Source: Pelargonium cotyledonis | Taxonomy: Eukaryota > Streptophyta > Magnoliopsida > Geraniales > Geraniaceae | Direction: 5' to 3' | DNA: 33,234 bases | Assembly (NCBI GenBank): GCA_036897625.1 | Contig: JAYMTA010000255.1 | Location: forward strand, 1 to 33,234 | Shown here: positions 22,620-31,346 of the stretch, piece by piece | Layout of the letters: the number at the start of each line of letters is the position of its first letter | Numbering within the stretch: the stretch's first letter is position 1 | Position numbers and translations under genes: made by a program | The notes under the pieces: generated by a model | Told to the model about the DNA's origin: nothing | What the model saw: the letters and a program-made list of their open reading frames with translations, nothing else | The model's database searches: none

Positions 22620-22772
22620 TTAACGGTAAAACTTTCAAATATGTTCGATGGTTTTGAACAGTGCGAAGATGGAGATTGCTGAGTTTCAATTTCCTCTGAG
22701 AAAGATAGAAGAAGAACAAAACAGAGTGCCCAGAAACAGAACTTGCAATTCTCACTCACAAGAGTAAATTAA

Positions 22773-22840
22773 TGGGCCCAAATTCAGTTAATGTGTTGGG
22801 CCCAATTCTATTATATGGGCCTGCTTAAACTTTTTGGGCT
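22773..22840 (-). promoter_or_regulatory. Site II (TGGGCC/T) promoter cluster
   Basis: TGGGCCCA at 22773-22780, TGGGCCCA at 22797-22804, TGGGCC at 22816-22821 and TGGGCT at 22835-22840 lie 155-220 bp upstream of the ATG at 22619. Site II elements of this form drive constitutive expression of plant genes for organellar and ribosomal proteins through TCP factors, which suits a plastid protein. Copy A retains only the two outer motifs. Confidence 0.6.
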
Positions 22841-25800
22841 CATTGGCTTTAGGTAAGTATAGAACTGACAATTTACGTTCGGGCCGGGTTAAAAAGCCCT
22901 AAACTCGAATCCGATCCAAAAGTATACTTGGTTTACGGTAGAGTTGAGGGTTTTACGAGTAAAATGTGCGTGCTCAAGCGGACTTGTCTGATCGAAAATG
23001 ATCTAATCCATTTTATGCAATTTGAACCGAAAAAAAAGAAAGAAAAAAAGGATAGTGTTTTGACGGATTTGGGTCCAAATCGTCAGCTTTAGATAAGTTT
23101 GGGACAACTTGCTAGAATAACCATCAGAGCTATGTCATGCAGTATTTCCTCCTCATTTAGGAGAAAAATTGTATGATGATGTCGTTTAACAGTATTTGTA
23201 GAGTTGCAACTTCGATTCACTTTAGTACTTGATATGCTCTTGTTACAAAAGAAGAACAAGTACTCAAACTTTCTTTCCTACAAAAGAACAAGGAGTGCCC
23301 GCTTTGAAACCTATGTGTTGCAACGAATTGAGAGCAAGTGAATCAAGTTTAGTAGAAAATTAACAATAGTTTGAAAGTGTTTGTACTTTAGTTCGAATGA
23401 GATATTTATACTAAATAATTGTAACCCAAAGGTAGTGGAGCAGTTGGTAACACAAACTGCGTGATTGGAGAAAGCGCTTGCGTCCGATTCCCACTCTACA
23501 CATCTCTAGGGAGAGACTTAAACCTTAACTTGTGCCCTTGTCTCGAATGAAAATTAGTCTGTACCTCTAGGGAGAGACTTAAACCTTAACCTGTGCCCTC
23601 GTCTTGAATAAAGATTAGTCTATGTATAATCAAAAATAGGCCTTAAGGTTGAAGAGGTCCATTGGGCTTTTTTGCACTGACCAGGCCCATTACGAGAGGG
23701 AGATTTGTTTAGAGAAAATAGTGAATTGAACAAAACGTGGATAGATTCTCTGGTGGGAGATTTCCAAGGTCATGGCTTGGAACTTGGAGCCCTGAGCTCT
23801 AATTAATTTTTTGGTTTTGCTTGTGAATTCATATTATTAAACACCAAGGTTGTTGTTCAAGTTATCTATTACATCAATCACATTTATTTCATTAATATTT
23901 AACTAACCCATTTATACAGAATCCATTGCAAAATAACTCAAATTAGGTCCATTAGTTACACGAAGAAGTTCCAAACCAAATACTTTTATCTTAACTTTTC
24001 GAAGCATTTTGAAATTTCAAACATTACTAAACCCGATTCACTCTCAAACCAGAAGTGAATTCTAGTGCGATACATATTTTTAACATACCTACAATTACCG
24101 CTAGACGACTTCAATAAACCGTTTCCCCACCAATCAAGGGTTTCTCCAAACGCTCTGAAAGTGGTTATCATCCTGCAATGTTTCCCACATTTACAAAAGA
24201 GATGTTAATTGATCTTATTTACTTGATGCATGTACACATACATATAGTTTTTGTATTACCCAAATATAGTGTTTTAACCTTAACACCCATAAAAAATAGC
24301 AACATAAAAAAGAGAAATAAATTTGAAATGAAATAGTAACCTAGAAACATAGGTGTTTTGGGTAAAAACAATGGCAATAAAACAAAGAAGAGCACATGTG
24401 AGTGCTTGGAAAGCCCCAAAACACCAATGAATGAAGAGTGAGTGAAGTAGTTGATGTTTTGTCAATGGACTTTTTGTTAAAATATGAATTGTTTTCAGTG
24501 GGATCATATTTTCATAAGGGAGAATCATTTGTATACCTCCTCTTTCCCTTGTTATCTGTGTTGCTTTCTGATCTTGTTTTGTATAATAATTTTGGCCATA
24601 GCTACCTGTTTGGGAATGGGAAAACCCAAGTGGAAGCATCAAAGATTCAAGCATGGCTAAGAAAATAAAGAAAAGAAAGTTTCAAATTGATATTAGAGAA
24701 AGCACAATGTGTGCACAAATGGAAAGCACCCACCTATGAAGTAACACATTGGATTCCTCAGAAAATATTGAAGGAAATGAGAAACTCCTAATCTACCAAT
24801 ACACTGTACACTCCATATTACAGTCATTTTTCACATTTTCAGAATGAAAATAATGATAATACAATGAATTAGTTGATGCGAAAAAAAGTATAAGAAGTTA
24901 TCCACAGATAAACATTTATCTGCAATTTGTCCTATTACCAAAGCAATAGAAAGAAAGAAGAAAAGCCCCTAAGAAACACCACCCATTCATTCCAATGTTT
25001 CAAAATGTTGATATGACCTACTGACTGAGTTATCAGTTTGACCACTTCGATAGTTCTAAGTTCTAACTAATTAGATTCCCGATGATGTGGTTTTAACGGG
25101 ATCAAACATGATATTTACTGATTTTGCCCGAGTTGAACCAATCCATGCGACATTTTGACATGATTCTAAATCAACAAGAGCTAGAGATGAGTGGGGTTGA
25201 CCAAAATAATTGAAAAACACCGCCACAAAAGTTTCATAAAAGTGGTATAAATTAGGGCACCGTGTTTGATGGAAGAGGTATTTTATTAAATGATGAGGAA
25301 CACTAAGTGGAAACAGCTTTCAATTAAAATTTTCAGACCAAGGTAGAGGATGGAGTTTAGGACAATCTTATCTAGGAAAAAAAGAATCAATGGTAATGTG
25401 ACTGCCCATAATTCAAAGGGTTGGCTCAACTATCAAAAAACAGAACAGCCTATACATAAGCAGTGACTATGTTGAGGAAAACTATGCAAGAACACATGGT
25501 GCATCTCCGAATATGAGTACCCTAACAAGACCCATTTGACAAAAAAAGATTAAAAGATGAAAGCACAGGACAGAAGCCCGAGAAGCATCTCAAAAATCTT
25601 AATTCGGATTATAATTTTTGAATTAAGTGTATCATAATATGCTTATGAACTGTTAAACTTCTATACTCAACGCCGTTTATATGATCAACAACTAACAAGC
25701 AAAACTCTTGAAAAGACTGAAAATTCAAAACTGCATTTCATCAAACTTTTCTCAAAATAGAAAGAAGAACACTTATTTTAAGACGGGGAGTATAGAATAT

Positions 25801-26034
25801 TGTTACCTGATTATAATACGACGTTCGCGCTGAGAAGTTAATTCAAACATGCTCTTAACTTTTCTGTCTTCTTTCTCTCACCTTCTCTTGCTTGTCTGCA
25901 TAGGCAATAGAGTAGAAACCAAGTCAAGTGTAGCTGCAAATGCATGACTATAGTTGAGTTTAAGATAACAAGAGAAAGAGAAACCCAATGCAAAACCAAG
26001 AAGAGAGGTTTGGAATTTGAGGCAAATATTGCTA
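22841..26034. other. Intergenic region between plastid gene and RGI2
   Basis: The genes on either side are divergent. 22841 to about 23250 is the promoter-side part of duplicate copy B. 23431-23627 is a SINE. 24089-24660 contains exon-like pieces on the minus strand, too weak to call. 24700-25850 is AT-rich with no recognised feature. 25850-26034 should be the RGI2 leader. Confidence 0.55.
23431..23627 (+). mobile_element. tRNA-derived SINE with duplicated tail
   Basis: The head TAGTGGAGCAGTTGG fits a pol III A box and GCGTCCGATTCCC fits a B box about 50 bp on, as in tRNA-derived SINEs. The body that follows (CTCTAGGGAGAGACTTAAACC onward) is present twice in tandem with a 61-bp period, 23504-23564 and 23565-23623, differing at only a few bases. 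No clear poly(A) or target-site duplication was found. Confidence 0.55.
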
Positions 26035-26129
26035 ATGCCGATGCCGAGGCAATCCTTCTTCAACTCCCACCACCATCTCCTCCTTCTCTTCCTCACTCTC
26101 CTCCCATTTGCACCTTCTTCTGCAACTAA
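25944..26129 (+). other. Upstream ORF overlapping the RGI2 start
   Basis: An ATG at 25944 opens a 61-codon frame that ends at 26129, 95 nt inside the RGI2 coding sequence and out of frame with it. A 5-codon ORF starts just before it at 25940. If the transcript begins upstream of 25940, these would reduce initiation at 26035. The transcription start is unknown. Confidence 0.4.
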
Positions 26130-29100
26130 CGATGAAGTTGCTGCACTGCATTCATGGATTCAGGCCTCGCCATCATCAACTTCCGCGTTTTCGGATTGGA
26201 ACCCACAAGACCCCGACCCTTGCAAATGGTCTCACATCACTTGCTCATCGGAAAACTTTGTCACCGAGATCAATATCCAGTCTGTTCAGCTCACTCTTCC
26301 GTTTCCCTCCAAGTTATCGTCTCTTCCCTTCCTTCAAAAGCTCGTCATTTCGGGTGCTAATCTCACTGGAATGATCCCAGATGATATTGGGGCCTGCTCG
26401 GGTCTCACAGTTCTTGATGTTAGCTCAAACAGTCTTGTGGGTAGCATCCCTTCGAGCATCGGGAAGCTTCAAGAGCTCCGGGACTTGATTTTGAACTCTA
26501 ATCAGCTTACCGGGAAGATCCCAGCTGAGCTCGGAGATTGCATCAGTCTCCGGAATCTCGTTGTGTTCGATAACGTTTTATCCGGGAATCTTCCGAGGGA
26601 GCTCGGGAGATTGCTGTTCTTGGAGGCTATACGTGCAGGAGGGAACAAGGACATTGCAGGAACAATACCGGAGGAGCTCGGAGAATGCCAGAATCTGATG
26701 GTGCTGGGGCTTGCGGATACTAAAATTTTGGGTCCTATGCCAGCTTCTTTGGGTAAGCTAAGGAAGCTTCAGACACTGTCAGTGTATACCACAATGCTGT
26801 CAGGTGAGATTCCTCCGGATATAGGCAACTGTTCGGAGCTCGTTGATTTGTTTTTGTACGAGAATGATCTGTCGGGTTCGCTGCCAGCTGAGTTGGGTAA
26901 GCTTCAGAAACTGGAGAAGATGCTGCTATGGCAAAACAATCTCATGGGACCTATCCCAGAGGAAATCGGGAACTGCTCGAGCTTGAAGGCTATTGATCTC
27001 TCGCTAAACTCGATCTCAGGAAGCATACCACATTCTTTTGGGAACCTCTCGAATCTTGAAGAGCTTATGCTGAGTAACAATAACATCTCGGGTTCAATCC
27101 CGTCAGTTCTTTCCAATGCTAGAAAGCTCTTGCAATTACAGCTCGATACTAACCAGATATCGGGTTTGATTCCACCGGAGCTCGGGCTGTTAACGAAGCT
27201 AACCGTCTTTTTTGCCTGGCAGAACAAGCTCGAAGGAAGCATACCTATGACATTGGCGGGTTGCGAAAGCCTCCAAGCTCTAGACTTGTCCTACAATGCA
27301 CTCACCGGAAGCTTACCTCCCGGGCTATTTCAGCTCCAGAACTTGACAAAGCTTCTCTTGATTTCAAACGACATATCGGGTTCTATCCCTCCCGAGGTTG
27401 GGAATTGCAGCTCTCTTGTTCGGCTGAGGATAGGAGGCAACAGAATCAGCGGGCAGATTCCCAAGGAAATCGGGTTTCTCAATAACCTCAATTTTCTTGA
27501 TTTGTCCGAAAACCGTCTTGCAGGATCAGTACCTAGTGAGATTGCCAATTGCAATGAGCTGCAGATGCTGAATCTAAGCAACAACACCCTCGGAGGCGCT
27601 GTGCCTAGCTCATTATCTTCGCTCACTAGGCTTGAAGTGTTGGATCTTTCGGTAAACCAGTTCGCGGGACAGATTCCAGTGAGTTTCGGGGAACTTGCTT
27701 CACTTAACAGGCTCATTTTGAGTAGAAACTCCCTCTCTGGACCCATCCCGTCCTCTCTTGGAAGCTGCTTGAGTCTTCAGTTGATTGATCTCAGCAGCAA
27801 TGATCTCTCTGGCACTATACCAGTGGAGCTGTTCAAGATAGAGGATCTTGACATTGCTCTAAACTTGAGCTGGAACGCGCTGTCCGGGGTGATTCCACAC
27901 CAGATTTCGGGTCTCAACAAGCTATCCATATTAGACCTTTCACACAACAAGCTCAGCGGCGACTTGATGGCACTTTCTGTGCTCGAAAACCTCGTTTCTC
28001 TCAACATCTCCTACAATAATTTCTCAGGATATCTTCCGAACAGCAAGCTGTTTCGACAGTTATCAGCATCAGAGCTGATGGGAAACCACGGGTTGTGTTC
28101 TAGGGGACGCGACTCGTGTTTCCTAAGCAATGGCACAGCAATGGGCATGCCAAGCAACAGCAAGTTTAGCTCGCGGAAGCTCAAACTGATCATCGCCTTG
28201 CTAGTATCCCTAACCATCGCAATGGCAATTTTCGGGGCTATAGCAGTTCTGCGAGTAAGGAAACTGATCCGGGACGACAATGACTCTGAGACGGGAGGCG
28301 ATTCCTGGCCTTGGCAGTTCACACCATTCCAGAAGCTACATTTCTCGGTGGAGCAAATCTTGAAATCTCTGGTCGAAGCCAATGTGATCGGGAAGGGATG
28401 TTCGGGGATTGTTTATCGGGCAGAAATGGAAAACGGGGAAGTCATTGCAGTGAAGAAGCTTTGGTCAACAACGACGGGAGCTGGATATGATTGTCGGGAT
28501 GTCAGCGTAGGGGTCCGGGACTCATTTTCCGCAGAAGTAAAAACACTTGGCTCCATACGCCACAAGAACATTGTTAGGTTCTTGGGTTGCTGCAGGAACC
28601 GAAACACGAGACTGCTCATGTACGATTACATGCCTAATGGAAGCTTGGGAAGTGTTCTACACGAGCAGAGCGGTAGCTGCTTGGAATGGGACATAAGGTA
28701 TCGGATTGTATTGGGAGCTGCTCAAGGTTTGGCTTATTTACACCACGACTGTGTTCCTCCAATTGTTCATCGAGACATCAAGGCCAATAACATACTCATT
28801 GGTCTCGATTTTGAGGCCTACATTGCAGATTTCGGGCTCGCCAAGCTTGTAGACGAGGGAGATTTTGCTCGATCTTCGAACACAGTTGCCGGATCCTATG
28901 GATACATTGCTCCTGGTTAGTTTTAAACTAGCATATAATCTTCATAAATACAGGCAAAATTGATAATGCATTGTTCATAAGGAAAAACAATCACTCTCAA
29001 ATATAGCATTAACAACAATATCACAAAGATTAGAAAACAACAGCAATGCATGGTTAGTCTACTTTGTTTTAGTCTTTTGGCGCAATGGTAAGGTTGTTAC

Positions 29101-29820
29101 ATGTTCGAGGCAAGTAAGCAATTTCACTGCAAAAACACGGACGACTAAATACATAAATGACCCTGTTCAGACCCCACAATGGTGGGAGCCTCGTGCATTA
29201 GCTTTTACGCTCATTCCTTAACATGCATGATGAAAGTTTAAACTGATAGTTGAACTGAGTTTTTACAATCTAACAGTTTGTTATGGATCGCAGAGTACGG
29301 GTATATGATGAAGATAACAGAGAAGAGTGATGTGTACAGCTACGGTGTTGTCGTGTTAGAAGTGTTAACAGGGAAGCAACCAATTGATCCAACCATAACC
29401 GATGGACATCACATTGTCGATTGGGTAAGGCGGAAAAGAGGAGGGATCGATGTCCTCGATCCCAGCTTAGTAACAAGACCCGAATCAGAAATCGAGGAAA
29501 TGTTGCAAACTATAGGTGTTGCATTGCTCTGCGTAAACCCCTCCCCGGACGACAGACCCACCATGAAAGATGTAGCGGCAATGCTTAGCGAGCTAAGACA
29601 AGTGCGGGAAGAAGGTATCAAACCGGGCATGCTTCTCAATGGGTCATCAACAACAACAACAACCACCGCAACAGCAACAATAACTCATCAACTAGAAAGT
29701 CGAGGAGGTCCGTCAGCAATGATGCGAAACTCGTATCCACAAAGCAACAATACAAGTTTCTCCGCATCATCGCTGTTGTACTCTTCGTCCTCCACCGGCA
29801 ATACCGATTTCAAGCAGTAG
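26035..29820 (+). CDS. RGI2: LRR receptor kinase, RGF-peptide receptor type (RGI2/RCH1)
   Basis: Exons 26035-28915 and 29294-29820 join in phase 1 within the APE motif (IAP|EYGYM), giving 1,135 residues. The ATG is at 26035 (a second Met is two codons on). A signal peptide covers about 1-30; the LRR N-cap (WNPQDPDPCKWSHITC) follows, then more than 20 plant-type LRRs to about 675. A transmembrane helix lies at about 716-738. The kinase looks active: GKGCSG loop (about 785), K807 (AVKKL), HRD 912-914 with RDIKANN, and DFG at 932-934. The RAGG at 200-203 is the RxGG motif that reads the sulfated tyrosine of root meristem growth factor (RGF/GLV) peptides in the RGI family. The tail is Thr/Ser-rich. 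Match is with At5g48940 (RCH1/RGI2) and its sister At3g24240 (RGI1); it may be co-orthologous to both. Confidence 0.95.
28916..29293 (+). other. RGI2 intron
   Basis: A 378-bp GT-AG intron (GTTAGT ... GATCGCAG) sits in the kinase activation segment. It carries an Au-like SINE remnant at 29075-29210. Confidence 0.92.
29075..29210 (+). mobile_element. Au-like SINE remnant in RGI2 intron
   Basis: TTTGGCGCAATGGTAAGGTT is the start region of the plant Au SINE, and a B-box remnant GTTCGAGGC follows sooner than expected, implying an internal deletion of about 20 bp. CTGCAAAAACA, then GACCCTGTTCAGACCCC and GGTGGGAGCCTCGTGCA, match the Au body and 3' end in order. The element reads in the same direction as the gene. 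Confidence 0.8.
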
Positions 29821-29946
29821 TTAATTACTATTTCTAGGTAGCTAAGAGTTGTTTGTTTGGCGAGTAATTTGTTTCTAAGAAGAACCCTCGGTTTCTATCA
29901 TGTAAAGAGGGACTTATCATTTAATAATTCAATTGAACCTAGTTCG

Positions 29947-30068
29947 GGTATCAATCATGATTTCTCTCAAAACCCTAATGAATTCCCAATTCCATTCAAT
30001 TGAAGCTTGATCTGGTATCAATCATGATTTCTCTCAAAACCCTAATGAATTCCGAATTCCATTGATTT
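29947..30068. repeat. 67-bp period tandem duplication
   Basis: A block of about 55 bp beginning GGTATCAATCATGATTTCTC at 29947 recurs at 30014 nearly unchanged and carries AAAACCCTAATGAATTCC in both copies. The high identity suggests a recent duplication. Confidence 0.9.
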
Positions 30069-30577
30069 ACTTAACAAAAACTCAAAACTACATCAACCTA
30101 CAAACATTTTCCCAGAAAAATTCGAATCAGTGCAATGCGATGAAATTGGACATAAATTTCAGATTTCAACAGCAAAGAGAGTGAACTGAAATCATAATTG
30201 GAAACCGAACCTCCTCATCATCACCATCAAAATTGGTGCAAATTTTGAACGAAAGTGCGAGAACAGAAGACAAATCAAGAGCACGTGAAACAGAAAGCAT
30301 CAGATTGGGAGAGGCAGAGAAAAAGACGGCACGTACCTGAGACTGAGAGAAAGCGAAATTGATGAATCCAACAATTTACACTCTGGAAATCTGGATAGAG
30401 TGTTGTTGCCTCAATTTGGACCATTTATTGAATTTTTTGTCCAATTCACAAAATAGGAGGAGATGAATTGTTAAAAAGATATATTTTTCAAATCTATACC
30501 GCAAATTCGGGTCGACACTTTTAAACCGTTTTAGAGCATTCTGACTAATCTCTATTCGATGACAAATCGTCGTCAAA

Positions 30578-30705
30578 ACTCATCCCTCTCCTCTCCCAAA
30601 AAGTGTATAGAGCGGAAATCGAACGCAAGAACTCCTCCCGCACAATTTAAAGCTCATCCCTCTCCTCTCCCAAAAAGTGTGTTAAGCGAAAATCAAACGT
30701 AACCA
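30578..30705. repeat. 74-bp period tandem duplication
   Basis: CTCATCCCTCTCCTCTCCCA followed by AAAAGTGT occurs at 30579 and 30653. The next 25 bp (AGCGGAAATCGAACG versus AGCGAAAATCAAACG) also match with substitutions. Confidence 0.85.
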
Positions 30706-31346
30706 ATCTTTCCAACACAAGCTATGCGCGACTACCCTTAAATGTCAGTATCAATTTAGTTCAGATTACAACCTAATGAAGATATATTTTCAGGCCTATC
30801 AAACAATCACATTTCTTCATAATCCTTTCATTTTCATGTGATTTTTGCAATTTTGAATCTTGATCTTTAAACATGTTGAACAAATTAAAAGAGAAGTAAA
30901 GATATATAACTCAAAACCCAGATAGCAAAAAGTCCAAAAAATCTGTAAAAAACCACACTTTCTTAGGCAAAATCAATGAACATTCAACATGAAAATTAAG
31001 GTATTGATCAACATCCATTCTTTATATAAAGCCAAACCAGATTGTATACATGTAAGAGAGAGCTATATATAACACACACACCAAAACATACTCTACAGCT
31101 ACAGCTAAATATACACTTCTTAATTAAGCTCTCAAGTCTCAGAGCTATACACAGTAACAAGAAATGGCTCCAACATTCAAACCTTAAACTCCTCAACAGC
31201 TCTCTGTCATATGTTGTCTCTTGTCTGTAGAAGCATCATCAGAAGATCATATTTGTGATACATGATTTTCATGGTATATATAGCTATAGACAGAGCCACA
31301 TAGATATAGGAATTAGGTTTTCTTTTTTCTTCCTTATCTCGGTTAT

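Larger units (their letters stand above)
29821..31346. other. Convergent intergenic region, RGI2 / ABI3
   Basis: This region contains the 3' UTRs of the two convergent genes and two short tandem duplications (listed). Around 30338 the minus strand reads CTCAG|GTACGTG after a pyrimidine-rich stretch, like the end of a 5' UTR exon, but no coding sequence follows. Nothing else is supported. Confidence 0.5.

Noticed and set aside
26904..28619. Several minus-strand frames across RGI2 exon 1
   Set aside because: Antisense shadows of the LRR repeats.
30338..30400. Minus-strand 5' UTR exon with donor CAG|GTACGTG
   Set aside because: No coding exon follows before RGI2; the pattern alone is too weak to call a gene.
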